This document shows positions 18,718 through 30,380 of a stretch of DNA of 64,000 bases, piece after piece (position 1 is the first letter of the stretch; each line of letters opens with the position of its first letter). The position numbers and the translations under genes were made by a program. Below the pieces are notes generated by a model. It made no database searches. It was not told where the DNA came from and saw nothing but the letters and a program-made list of their open reading frames with translations. Source of the DNA: Hylemonella gracilis. Lineage in GTDB: Bacteria; Pseudomonadota; Gammaproteobacteria; Burkholderiales; Burkholderiaceae_C. Location of the stretch: NCBI RefSeq assembly GCF_004328645.1, contig NZ_CP031395.1, forward strand, positions 3,758,246 to 3,822,245, given 5' to 3'.

Positions 18718-19956
18718 ATGAACCGCCGCCCCATGCAGCCCTCACCCGCCCCGAACGCCGCTGCGCGGGACTTCGTCCTGCGCCATCCCATCCTGACCGC
18801 CCTGGCCCTCTCGCTGGGCACAGCCATCGCACTCGGCGTCGCGCGCTTCTCGTACGCCCTGCTGCTGACGCCGATGCGCGACGACCTGGGTTGGTCCTAC
18901 CTGATCGCGGGCGGCATGAACACCGGCAATGCCCTGGGTTATCTGCTGGGCGCCCTGGCCACGCCGCTGCTGATGCGCCGGCACCCGGCGCACCATGTGC
19001 TGATCGTTGGGGCCCTCGGCACGGCGCTGCTGAGCTTCGTGCCCGGCTTCGTCACGGACACCACGGCGCAACTCACGCTGCGCGTGCTGACGGGCATCAC
19101 CAGCGCCTTGCTCTTCGTCGCGGGCGGTCTGTTGGTGAGTCGCCTGGCGACTCTGCATGCGCAACGCGTCGGCTTGCTGCTCGGGCTGTACTACGGAGGC
19201 ACAGGCCTCGGCATCATGGCGACCTCGCTGCTGATCCCGCCCGTGCTGCAGGCCGCCGCCGATCACGGTGCGGCGCACCCCTGGCAATGGGCCTGGTGGC
19301 TGCTGGGCACGCTGGCGCTGCTGGCCAGCGTGGTCATGGCGCTGCCGACGCGGCACATTCCCGCACCTCCGGCACAAGCCTCGTCGCACGGCGGATTCGA
19401 CGCGCGCAAGCTGAAATTCGGGCTTCTGGGCTACCTGATGTTCGGTCTGGGCTACATCGGCTACATGACCTTCGTCGTCGCCCTGCTCAGGGAAGGTGGC
19501 ATGGCGTCGCGGGGCATCACGCTCTTCTTCGCGCTGCTGGGCCTGGCGACCTTCGCCTCCTCGCGCATCTGGGCGCGGATGCTCGACCGTTTTCGCGGCG
19601 GGCAGTCGCTGGCCCTCTTGAACGCGCTGCTCTGCCTGGCGACGCTGCTGCCGGCCTGGACGACCGAACCACTGGCCGTGTTCACCTCGGGCATGCTGTT
19701 CGGTGCCTGTTTCCTTTCGGCCGTGGCCTCGACCACCGCCATGGTGCGCCACAACCTGCCGCCCTCCGACTGGTCCGCCGGCATCAGCGCGTTCACCATC
19801 GTCTTCGCCGCAGGCCAGATCATCGGCCCGACCATCGTGGGCTGGATCGCTGATGGCGTCGGTGGCTTGCAGCGCGGCCTGCTCTTCTCGGCCCTGGCCT
19901 TGGGCACGGGCGCACTGCTGGCTGGATGCCAGCGCCCCCTGGCCTCGGCCCGCTGA
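18718..19956 (+). CDS. YbfB/YjiJ-type MFS transporter
   Basis: A 412-residue major facilitator transporter with about 12 hydrophobic helices. The opening LALSLGTAIALGVARFSYALLLTPMRDDLGWSY is typical of the YbfB/YjiJ branch (MFS_4), whose substrates are mostly unknown. It begins about 75 bp downstream of soxR in the same direction and could be co-transcribed with it, which would fit an exporter of redox-active compounds, but this is inference. ATG 18718 was chosen; the frame runs 13 codons further upstream and ATG 18733 is also possible. The first 20 residues are proline-rich. Confidence 0.88.
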   Translation: MNRRPMQPSPAPNAAARDFVLRHPILTALALSLGTAIALGVARFSYALLLTPMRDDLGWSYLIAGGMNTGNALGYLLGALATPLLMRRHPAHHVLIVGALGTALLSFVPGFVTDTTAQLTLRVLTGITSALLFVAGGLLVSRLATLHAQRVGLLLGLYYGGTGLGIMATSLLIPPVLQAAADHGAAHPWQWAWWLLGTLALLASVVMALPTRHIPAPPAQASSHGGFDARKLKFGLLGYLMFGLGYIGYMTFVVALLREGGMASRGITLFFALLGLATFASSRIWARMLDRFRGGQSLALLNALLCLATLLPAWTTEPLAVFTSGMLFGACFLSAVASTTAMVRHNLPPSDWSAGISAFTIVFAAGQIIGPTIVGWIADGVGGLQRGLLFSALALGTGALLAGCQRPLASAR

Positions 19957-20066
19957 GTGAAGCCGAACTTGCCGCCGACTCGCCAGGCCTGGGACAGGGT
20001 CTTGAATAAGGCGCCAGCGCCACCATTTCGTTTGCTCTAAGATAGCCCCCCTTCGCGGAGATTCCG

Positions 20067-20102
20067 ATGTACCAAGTCGCATACCCCCTCATTTCCCCCT
20101 GA
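20067..20102 (+). CDS. Possible 11-residue leader peptide upstream of fusA
   Basis: The reading MYQVAYPLISP begins at ATG 20067, has a GGAG-type ribosome-binding site about 7 nt upstream, and ends at a TGA (20100-20102) that touches the base of a GC-rich hairpin. A proline codon directly before a UGA stop is a slow-termination context, as in TnaC. The layout (short frame, overlapping hairpin, T-run, then a gene) is that of a translation-coupled attenuator. It is too short to judge by codon usage, so this is a hypothesis. Confidence 0.4.
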   Translation: MYQVAYPLISP

Positions 20103-20129
20103 GCCGTGCGCACGCGGCTCGCCCTTTTT
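20101..20129 (+). terminator. Terminator-like hairpin in the fusA leader
   Basis: GAGCCG (20101-20106) pairs with CGGCTC (20115-20120), and a T5 run follows at 20125-20129 after GCCC. A second CGGCTC at about 20160-20165 and a GAGCC just before the fusA start can pair with the same arms, so mutually exclusive structures are possible. It lies between the MFS gene and fusA. Confidence 0.55.
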
Positions 20130-20184
20130 CGGGCCGGCCGCTTTCCTTTTCATGCGGGCCGGCTCCTTTCAGTGAGCCTTCATC

Positions 20185-22292
20185 ATGTCCCGCAAAACAC
20201 CGATCCAGAACGTCCGCAACATCGGCATCAGTGCCCATATTGACGCGGGCAAAACCACGACCACCGAGCGCATCCTGTTCTACACAGGCGTGAACCACAA
20301 GCTCGGCGAGGTGCACGATGGCGCCGCCACCATGGACTGGATGGAACAGGAACAGGAACGCGGTATCACCATCACCTCCGCCGCCACCACCGCCTTCTGG
20401 AAGGGCATGGCCGGCACGGGCACGGAACACCGCATCAACATCATCGACACGCCCGGCCACGTGGACTTCACGATCGAGGTCGAGCGCAGCATGCGCGTGC
20501 TCGACGGCGCCGTGATGGTCTATGACGCCGTGGGCGGCGTGCAGCCGCAGAGTGAAACCGTCTGGCGGCAGGCCAACAAGTACCACGTGCCACGTCTGGC
20601 TTTCGTGAACAAGATGGACCGCGTGGGCGCGGACTTCTTCCGCGTGCAGCGCCAGATCGCCGAGCGCCTGAAAGGCAACGCCGTACCGATCCAGATCCCC
20701 GTGGGCGCCGAAGACGGCTTCCAGGGCGTGGTCGACCTGGTCAAGATGAAAGCCATCGTTTGGGACGACGCGAGCCAGGGTGTGCGCTTCAGCTATGCCG
20801 ACATTCCGGCCGAGCTGCAGGAAACCGCCAAAACCTGGCGCGAGAAAATGGTCGAGGCCGCGGCCGAAGCCAGCGAAGCGCTGCTCGACAAATACCTCAA
20901 CGGTCTGGCCCTGACCGAGGAAGAGATCAAGGCCGCCCTGCGCCAACGCACCATCGCCGGCGAGATCGTGCCCATGCTGGCCGGCAGCGCCTTCAAGAAC
21001 AAGGGCGTGCAGGCCATGCTGGACGCGGTAGTCGATTACCTGCCCTCACCGCTGGACATCCCCGCCATCGTGGGCCAGGACGAGCACGACCCTGAAAAGA
21101 CCGTGGAACGCCATCCCTCGGATGACGAGCCTTTCTCCGCGCTCGCCTTCAAGATCATGACCGACCCCTTCGTGGGCCAGTTGGTGTTCTTCCGTGTCTA
21201 CTCGGGCGTGGTGAAGTCAGGCGAGCAGGTCTACAACCCGGTCAAGGGCAAGCGCGAGCGCATCGGCCGGATCGTGCAAATGCACGCCAACAAGCGCCAG
21301 GAGATCGACGCCGTCTATGCGGGCGACATCGCAGCCGCCGTGGGCCTGAAGGACGTGAGCACGGGCGACACGCTGAGCGACCCGGCCCAGGTGGTGGTGC
21401 TGGAACGCATGGTCTTCCCCGAGCCCGTGATCTCGCAGGCCGTGGAGCCCAAGACCCAGGCCGACCAGGAGAAGATGGGCGTGGCACTGTCGCGTCTGGC
21501 GCAGGAGGACCCGTCCTTCCGCGTGCGCACCGACGAAGAGTCGGGCCAGACCATCATCTCCGGCATGGGCGAACTGCATCTGGAGATCCTCGTGGACCGC
21601 ATGCAGCGCGAGTTCGGCGTGGCCGCCAACGTGGGCAAGCCGCAGGTGGCCTACCGCGAGGCGATCCGCAAGCCGGCCGAAGACGTGGAAGGCAAGTTCG
21701 TCAAGCAGTCCGGCGGCAAGGGCCAGTATGGACACGTGGTGCTCAAGCTCGAACCGCAGCCCGAAGGCAAGGGCAACGAGTTCGTGGACGCCATCAAGGG
21801 CGGCGTGGTGCCGCGCGAGTTCATCCCCGCGGTGAACAAGGGCGTGCAAGAGGCGCTCAAGGCCGGCGTGCTGGCCGGCTACCCGGTGGTCGATGTCAAG
21901 GTGACGCTGACCTTCGGTTCCTACCACGACGTGGACTCGAACGAGAACGCCTTCCGCATGGCTGGCGCCATGGCCTTGCGCGAAGGCATGCGCCGCGCCA
22001 CGCCCGTGCTGCTGGAGCCCATGATGGCCGTGGAGGTGGAAACCCCGAGGACTTCACGGGCAATGTGATGGGCGACCTGTCCTCGCGCCGCGGCATGGTG
22101 CAGGGCATGGAAGACATCCCGGGGGGAGGCGGCAAGCTGGTGCGCGCCGAAGTACCGCTGGCCGAGATGTTTGGCTACTCGACCACGTTGCGCTCGTTGA
22201 CCCAGGGCCGGGCCATCTACAGCATGGAGTTCAAGCACTACGCGCAGGCGCCGCGCGAGGTGGCCGACCGGGTCATGGCCGAACGCCGCTGA
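20185..22292 (+). CDS. fusA: Elongation factor G, one frameshift
   Basis: Translocation GTPase, about 702 residues once restored. The P-loop AHIDAGKTT (residues 17-25), [11 protein letters not shown] switch, DTPGHVDF and NKMD G-motifs are intact, and domains II to V follow in order. The frame breaks in AACCCCGAGG (22041-22050): as written it ends ETPRTSRAM, while one added base gives [13 protein letters not shown] and reads through to MAERR at 22292. This copy is not in a str operon (no rpsL, rpsG or tuf beside it), so it may be a second EF-G; it stands alone behind a structured leader. A strong hairpin terminator follows. Confidence 0.93.
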
Positions 22293-22310
22293 GGCCGCTG
22301 AGCCCTTGCA

Positions 22311-22347
22311 GCGCCCGCGTTACCCCCCCGGTGACGCGGGCGCGCTT
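22311..22347 (+). terminator. fusA terminator hairpin
   Basis: GCGCCCGCGTTACC (22311-22324) pairs with GGTGACGCGGGCGC (22330-22343) over a C5 loop, 14 bp with one G-T pair, 18 bp after the fusA stop. It is followed by GCTTTG, so the T-run is weak. Confidence 0.7.
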
Positions 22348-22425
22348 TGACAGCCGGAAGTGCCTTCACCGCGCATGCCCCTCTGCATAGAATGCCGCCG
22401 CCCTTTCAATCAGCGGAGAAATTTC

Positions 22426-22899
22426 ATGAACATGACTGCACGCACTCTGGCCGTGACGGCCGCATCGGTTCTGCTGCTAGGCTGCGCCCATACGGACAAG
22501 GCGGAACAACAGGCACAAGCCAAGGCGCCGCTCTACTCGTGCTACCGGCACATCACAAACAACAGCAGCTGCAACTGGACGTTCCAGATCGAGTCCCACT
22601 ACCCGCAGCATGGCAACGTCTATTTCGGCAACTCCAACACGTCCAGCTGCACACAAAGAAACGGCCCCTGCACGGTCGCGCCCGGAACGACCATCGATCT
22701 TCACTACACCTACACGGATGGCGCATCTGACGGACAGATGAACATCACCGACAGCACGGGCAAGACCAATGCCTGGATTTATGGCAATGATGTCGTCAAC
22801 CAATGCGTCAGCTTCAACCACAGTGGCAACACCGGCTCCGTCGCGCTCAATGACCCTTCGGGCGGCGACATGAACGCCTGGGGGCCCTGCAACTGGTAG
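22426..22899 (+). CDS. Small Cys-rich lipoprotein, function unknown
   Basis: A 157-residue predicted lipoprotein. MNMTARTLAVTAASVLLLGC is a signal peptide with an LLGC lipobox (Cys20). The mature part is rich in Asn, Ser, Thr and Gly and has six further cysteines (in the CYRH, SCNW, SSCTQ, PCTV, NQCVS and GPCNW contexts), an even number that suggests disulfides in the periplasm. ATG 22426 has GGAG 9 nt upstream; the frame extends further up without a better start. I do not recognise the family. It is flanked by strong terminators on both sides, so it is a single-gene unit. Confidence 0.75.
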   Translation: MNMTARTLAVTAASVLLLGCAHTDKAEQQAQAKAPLYSCYRHITNNSSCNWTFQIESHYPQHGNVYFGNSNTSSCTQRNGPCTVAPGTTIDLHYTYTDGASDGQMNITDSTGKTNAWIYGNDVVNQCVSFNHSGNTGSVALNDPSGGDMNAWGPCNW

Positions 22900-22947
22900 A
22901 CATTGGTCCGGGGCATTTCAAACCCCGTCTTGCTCACCTGACACGGC

Positions 22948-22980
22948 AAAGGCCCCAGCTCATCACCGGGGCCTTTGTTC
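22948..22980. terminator. Bidirectional terminator between lipoprotein and acnA
   Basis: AAAGGCCCC (22948-22956) pairs with GGGGCCTTT (22968-22976), a perfect 9-bp stem with A and T tracts at its base on both strands. It sits between two convergent genes and can serve both. Confidence 0.8.
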
Positions 22981-23004
22981 TTCAGGGCTGGCCAGGCTAG
23001 CGTG

Positions 23005-25749
<2,745 letters not shown>

Positions 25750-25907
25750 GGCGACGACTCCTTGTTGCGGAAGGGATGTGGCCTATTCTGGCAGCGTCGG
25801 GACCGGTTCGCCGGCGCCATGGACATTTTCATCAGGGGCATCGGCCTGCGCCACACGCGGCGACGCCCCGGTCAGACCACGACGTGGGAGGGTCCCTCGC
25901 GGATCGG

Positions 25908-27395
25908 CTACTGCCGCCGGTCCAGGCCACTTTCCGCGTAGAAGTCCTTCTTGTTGCGGAACATCAGTTGATCAGCACGGTGGATCGCCGCTTCCACCTC
26001 GGCCGGCGCCTTGCAGGTCGCGTAACCCATGGACAGGCTGAGCTTCTGGCCGGGATAGAACTGATTGTTCAGCTCCATGATGTTCTCGATGCGGCTCATC
26101 AGGTGCTGGGCCGCGCGCTCGTCCGCGCCGGGGATCAGGGCCACGAACTCGTCGCCGCCGGTGCGGGCCATGCAGATGCCGGGCAGTTCCTCGCCGGCCT
26201 TGGTCAGCACTTCACCCACGCGCCGCAGCAAGGCATCACCCGCCGCGTGCCCCTGGCTGTCGTTGACCTGCTTCAGGCCGTTGAGGTCCATGGCCACAAT
26301 GCTCATCGGCCAGACACCCCGCCGTGTCATGCGGTTGAGCTCCTCGTTGTAGTAGGCTCGGTTGCGCAGGCGCGTGAGCGAATCGTGCGTGCCCAGGTAT
26401 TCCAGGTAGGCCTCGGCCTTGCGCCGTGCCGTGATGTCGACCAGGGAAACGAGCACACGATCCCAGGCCGCCTCGTGCCCGGGCATCACGGCGAACTGCA
26501 TATGGATGTTGATCAACTCGCCATCCAGGGCGTAATTGACGACTTCCCGCACCTGGTGAAGCTTGCCGTGCCAGAGGTCCATCAACTGCTCGGCAAAAGA
26601 GGCCCGCATCTCGCCGCGGAACACATCATCCTGCCGACTGATCAGTTCGTCCTTGTCGCGCGCGGCGAACATGGCCAGCGTGTGCTGGTTCACGTCGAGC
26701 ACGCGGATCTTGGCCATGCAGCGGCTCACGAAATCGGGATGAACGTCGAGGAAGGTGCGGAAATCCTGGATGCCCGAGGCGCGCACAGCGTCCATCAATT
26801 CCTTCACGCCCGAGAAATCCTCCACCCACAGGGACACGGGCGACAGCTCGAACAGGCTGCGCGCGTAGCGTTCGCTGAAACTCAGCTGTCGCAGGTCCCG
26901 CACCGAGGCGCTGATGTCCTGCAAGGAGACCATCACGCGGTCCCAGCGGCTCTCGTGTCCTGGCAACACGCGCACATGGATGCGGATGTCGAGCCGCTGG
27001 CCCGATAGGGTGTAATTCACGCTCTGGTTGCTGAAATCCAGCACCCCGTCCCAGAGCATCTGAAACTCGCGCACCATGCCCTGCTCGATGTCATCGCTGA
27101 ACACCTTGTCCAGCGCGTCGATCAATTCCTGCTGGGTTTCCGCGCCGAACTGCTGCAGGGTCTGCTGGTTGACCTGCAGCACCTTCAGGCAACGGATGCA
27201 CGTGCTCAACCGCGTCGGATCAGCGCGCAGATGGGATTCCAAATCCTCCACGCCCTCGGCGCGCCAGCTGTCAAACAGCTGCTTGAGCTGGCTGTAGTCT
27301 TCCAGCCAGAGGGAAATCGGGGCGGCGTCGAACAGGCCTTGGAAATCGGTGCTGGAGGACATGGGACGAGGAGATTCGGAAACAATTTGATACAT
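25908..27395 (-). CDS. Diguanylate cyclase with duplicated sensor domain
   Basis: A 495-residue cytoplasmic protein with two successive, related sensor blocks of about 150 residues each and a C-terminal GGDEF domain that would make cyclic di-GMP. The blocks open with FDAAPISLWLEDYSQLK and FELSPVSLWVEDFSGVK, both carry VNQ-T-L and NY-L-G segments, and both close with VSL-DI-A; this is PAS-like. The cyclase motif RTGGDEFVAL (near residue 412) is intact, and no EAL domain or membrane helix is present. The frame extends far upstream; ATG 27395 gives MYQIVSES, with ATG 27362 an alternative. The input signal is unknown. Confidence 0.88.
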   Translation of the reverse strand: MYQIVSESPRPMSSSTDFQGLFDAAPISLWLEDYSQLKQLFDSWRAEGVEDLESHLRADPTRLSTCIRCLKVLQVNQQTLQQFGAETQQELIDALDKVFSDDIEQGMVREFQMLWDGVLDFSNQSVNYTLSGQRLDIRIHVRVLPGHESRWDRVMVSLQDISASVRDLRQLSFSERYARSLFELSPVSLWVEDFSGVKELMDAVRASGIQDFRTFLDVHPDFVSRCMAKIRVLDVNQHTLAMFAARDKDELISRQDDVFRGEMRASFAEQLMDLWHGKLHQVREVVNYALDGELINIHMQFAVMPGHEAAWDRVLVSLVDITARRKAEAYLEYLGTHDSLTRLRNRAYYNEELNRMTRRGVWPMSIVAMDLNGLKQVNDSQGHAAGDALLRRVGEVLTKAGEELPGICMARTGGDEFVALIPGADERAAQHLMSRIENIMELNNQFYPGQKLSLSMGYATCKAPAEVEAAIHRADQLMFRNKKDFYAESGLDRRQ

Positions 27396-27481
27396 GTCCA
27401 GTGTACGACGCTTCCGTGCCCGCATCAGCCTGCGCGCGACGGCCTGCTCGCCCAACCCAAACAGGCGCCGCGACCCTCGAC

Positions 27482-27838
27482 TCAGGCCAGGGCCAACAGG
27501 ATCAGACCCAGCGCCCCCGGCACACCTTGGACGAACAGAATCTTGCGGCTGGCCGTGGCCGCGCCATACAGGCCGGCGACCAGGACACAAGCGAGGAAAA
27601 AGACCTTCACGCCCGTGCCGTCCTGGCCCAGCGTCAGCCCCCAGAACAGGCCGGCGGCGAGGAAACCGTTGTACAAGCCCTGGTTCGCCGCCAGCACCTT
27701 GGTCGACTGCGCAAACTCGGGGGTCAGCCCGAACGCCTTGCGTCCGGCGGGCTTGTCCCAGAGGAACATTTCCAGCACAAGAATGTAGACGTGCAGCAGC
27801 GCGACCAGCGCGACCACGGTATCGGCGACGAAGGACAT
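27482..27838 (-). CDS. DUF1304 membrane protein
   Basis: A 118-residue integral membrane protein with four hydrophobic segments, matching DUF1304: VALLHVYILVLEMFLW at the N-terminus, and NQGLYNGFLAAGLFWGL and VPGALGLILLALA later. The function of the family is unknown. It ends 87 bp before the diguanylate cyclase start, in the same direction, and could share a transcript with it, but no link between the two families is known to me. Confidence 0.85.
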   Translation of the reverse strand: MSFVADTVVALVALLHVYILVLEMFLWDKPAGRKAFGLTPEFAQSTKVLAANQGLYNGFLAAGLFWGLTLGQDGTGVKVFFLACVLVAGLYGAATASRKILFVQGVPGALGLILLALA

Positions 27839-27927
27839 GGAGACCCCGGAAGTGGAAAGGCCCCGACTCTAGCGCAGATGCGCTCGAGCCGACGAAACCG
27901 AGCGCGGGCGGGCGTGCTAACGCGTGC

Positions 27928-28167
27928 TCAGGATGCTGCGGTCCCGCCCTGTCCGTCCTGCCCACTCTCTTGCGCGGCGCAGCGCGGGCACAGGCAGGCC
28001 ATGCCACGGCGGTCAGGCGCAATGCGGGCCAGGGCCGCGGCACTGACGGGCGCCGTCCTGCACCAGCAGTCCACCTCGTAGGTTCCCACCCGGGCGGGCG
28101 CGCACTGGTTCGCCCCACCGCACAGGGGGCAGATGGCATTCGGCAGGGGCGTCATCGCAGGAATCAT
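27928..28167 (-). CDS. CWC-type cysteine-rich small protein
   Basis: A short protein of about 79 residues with CPLCGGANQC, CWC and CLC-x2-C motifs, as in the cysteine-rich CWC family (metal-binding zinc-ribbon-like, function unknown). The frame opens at 28233 but the upstream part is Arg/Gly-rich and unlikely to be translated; ATG 28167 (MIPAMTPLPNAICPLCG) or ATG 28155 is the probable start. It lies between DUF1304 and the divergent chemoreceptor. Likely binds one or two metal ions through its paired cysteines. Confidence 0.78.
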   Translation of the reverse strand: MIPAMTPLPNAICPLCGGANQCAPARVGTYEVDCWCRTAPVSAAALARIAPDRRGMACLCPRCAAQESGQDGQGGTAAS

Positions 28168-28261
28168 GGAGGCGCCCATCCTAACCGCCCACGCCCGACC
28201 ACGGCCTGAGCCCATGCGCCGTCCATGCACCATGGCGATGCGGCGCGAATTTGCTGTATCG

Positions 28262-28283
28262 TGTCATAAATCTGTCATAAATC
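28262..28283 (+). repeat. 11-bp direct repeat upstream of the Cache chemoreceptor
   Basis: TGTCATAAATC occurs twice head to tail (28262-28272 and 28273-28283), ending 12 bp before the ATG at 28296. It is AT-rich in an otherwise GC-rich region and spans the ribosome-binding site region, so it could be a regulator site or a part of the promoter. Confidence 0.6.
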
Positions 28284-28295
28284 TTCGGAACAGGC

Positions 28296-29873
28296 ATGAA
28301 ACTTCGCACCCGGATCATCCTTCTGTGCTGCGCGGCACTGATGGGCCTGCTGGCGCTATCGGCCGTGGCACTGACCACGCTCTACCAGTCGATGATGCGG
28401 GAGCGCACCAATCAACTCTCAACCCTGGTCGTGCTCGCCCATGCGGCCGCGCAAAAAGCCTATGAGCTGGAAAAATCCGGTCAGCTCTCGCACGAAGACG
28501 CGCTGAAAGAGGCCAAACGCGCCATCGGGGCCTTCCACAAGAACGATCAATACTTCTTCGTTCGCGGCTACACCGACGACGTGAACTACGTACATCCGAA
28601 CCCCAAGCGCGTTGGCATCGTCGACGCCAACGTGGGCCGGGCTGCTGGCGAGCGCTACCGGGCGGCGTTGCAGGGCAAGGTCATCGGCACCGTGGTGGCC
28701 AAGGGCACGCGCCCCGGGGTGAAGGAAGAAGTCGAAAAGCTCTACGCCATCATCAAGTTCGAGCCCTGGGACTGGATCATCGGCTACGGCGACTACATCG
28801 ACGACATCCAGCAGGCCTTCTGGCGCAACACGATCATCCTGCTCTCGATCGGCACCGTGCTGATGCTGGTGATCGTGGCGCTGGCCTGGGACATGCTGCG
28901 CACGCTGGTACGCCAGCTCGGTGGCGAGCCGCAGTACGCGGCCGAGGTCGTCAAGCAGATCGCCGATGGCAACCTCGTGGTGGAGGTGCGCACACGGCCC
29001 GGTGATCAGACCAGCATCCTGGGCGCCATCCAGCTCATGCGAGACAACCTCGCGCGTCTGGTCCGCCAGGTGCGCGAAAGCACCGATTCCATCACCACCG
29101 CCTCGGCGGAAATCGCCGCGGGCAACGGCGATCTTTCGGCCCGCACCGAATCACAGGCCAGCGCGCTGGAAGAAACGGCGGCTTCGATGGAGGAACTGAC
29201 CTCCACCGTGCAACAGAACGCCGACAACGCGCGGCGCGCCAACGAACTGGCCGTGTCGGCATCGGGCGTGGCGGCACGCGGCGGGGCGGTGGTCGAACAG
29301 GTGGTGAGCACCATGGAGTCGATCAACGTCTCCTCGCGCAAGATCGTCGACATCATCAGCGTGATCGATGGCATCGCTTTCCAGACCAACATCCTGGCGC
29401 TGAACGCGGCGGTGGAAGCCGCGCGCGCGGGCGAGCAGGGTCGTGGTTTCGCCGTGGTGGCCAGCGAGGTGCGCAGCCTGGCAGGTCGCTCGGCCGAGGC
29501 CGCCAAGGAAATCAAACGCCTGATCGATGACTCCGTGAGCAAGGTCGGCGCGGGCACCGCCCTGGTGGAACAGGCCGGAGACACCATGCGCGAGATCGTC
29601 GAGGGCGTGCAACGCGTCACCCAGGTGGTGGCCGAGATCAGCGGAGCCAGCACCGAACAGAGCGCTGGCATCGCGCAGGTGAACCAGGCAATCTCGCAGA
29701 TGGACCAGGGCACGCAACAGAACGCGGCGCTGGTGGAGGAGGCGCTGGCAGCCGCGCAATCGCTGCGCCAGCAGGCGCAGGCGCTGTCGCGCACGGTGGA
29801 CCAGTTCCACGTCAGCGACTCGGCCGCGCTGCCGACCATTGCCATCGCCGGCGCGCTGCCTGCACCGCGCTGA
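28296..29873 (+). CDS. Methyl-accepting chemotaxis protein with Cache sensor
   Basis: A 525-residue chemoreceptor. Residues 1-30 form the first membrane helix; a single Cache-type periplasmic sensor follows (about 35-185, with QYFFVRGYTDDVNYVHPNP and EPWDWIIGYGDYIDDI), then a second helix near 187-208, HAMP and the signalling coiled coil with the tip [20 protein letters not shown]. Single Cache receptors often bind small carboxylates or amines. It is the second orphan receptor in this window and is not paired with che genes. The C-terminus ends in a Pro/Ala tail without a CheR tether. Confidence 0.95.
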   Translation: MKLRTRIILLCCAALMGLLALSAVALTTLYQSMMRERTNQLSTLVVLAHAAAQKAYELEKSGQLSHEDALKEAKRAIGAFHKNDQYFFVRGYTDDVNYVHPNPKRVGIVDANVGRAAGERYRAALQGKVIGTVVAKGTRPGVKEEVEKLYAIIKFEPWDWIIGYGDYIDDIQQAFWRNTIILLSIGTVLMLVIVALAWDMLRTLVRQLGGEPQYAAEVVKQIADGNLVVEVRTRPGDQTSILGAIQLMRDNLARLVRQVRESTDSITTASAEIAAGNGDLSARTESQASALEETAASMEELTSTVQQNADNARRANELAVSASGVAARGGAVVEQVVSTMESINVSSRKIVDIISVIDGIAFQTNILALNAAVEAARAGEQGRGFAVVASEVRSLAGRSAEAAKEIKRLIDDSVSKVGAGTALVEQAGDTMREIVEGVQRVTQVVAEISGASTEQSAGIAQVNQAISQMDQGTQQNAALVEEALAAAQSLRQQAQALSRTVDQFHVSDSAALPTIAIAGALPAPR

Positions 29874-29936
29874 CCTCGTCGGCATTCGCTGCGGCGGCTG
29901 ATGCCGGTGTGGGCCCGCCGCTGAAGCCGTTCAGCC

Positions 29937-30373
29937 TCAGCGCGGCGGCGGGATCGCGTAGCTGCCCACGGCATGGGCCACGGGCTCGTCCAGACCCTCG
30001 GAATACACGGTGGCCTCGCCCACGGCAAGCGTGCGCCCGACCTTGAGCAAGCGGCACACGCCGATCAGCGCGCGGTCGCCCGCGGGCTTGCGCAGGAAGT
30101 TGAAACTCAGCTGGGTCGTGACGATCATCGGCAACAGGCCCACTTCGGCCATGATGGCCACGTAGAGGGACACATCGGCCAGAGCCATCATGGTCGGCCC
30201 GGAAACGGTCCCCCCGGGCGCAACTCCGCCACACCCACCTCGTGCCGCAGGGTGGCGCCTCTCTCGCTCAGGGACACGATGCGGCACGGCGCTTGGGGGA
30301 ATTCCCTAGCCAGGAAGGCGGCCAGCTCGTCCTGGGTGGGTCGCACGGGCAAGGCCCCCTGCAGGGTGACCAT
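29937..30373 (-). CDS. PaaI-type hotdog thioesterase, one frameshift
   Basis: Two overlapping frames join into one PaaI-family hotdog protein of about 145 residues: MVTLQGALPVRPTQDELAAF to GVAELRPGG, then TVSGPTMMALADVSLYVAIM to the end. The break is in the C6 run at 30210-30215; one extra C restores RPGGTVSGPTMMALAD, which is the catalytic helix region with its conserved Asp. Such proteins hydrolyse acyl-CoA thioesters. It starts 7 bp after the SRPBCC gene, so the two are co-transcribed. As written the enzyme would be truncated; an undercalled homopolymer is the simplest reason. Confidence 0.8.
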
Positions 30374-30380
30374 GCAGGCC

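Noticed and set aside
19957-20066. Sigma-70 promoter TTGAAT ... TAAGAT before the fusA leader.
   Set aside because: The two hexamers are about 30 bp apart, too far for a standard promoter; only the -10-like element is plausible.
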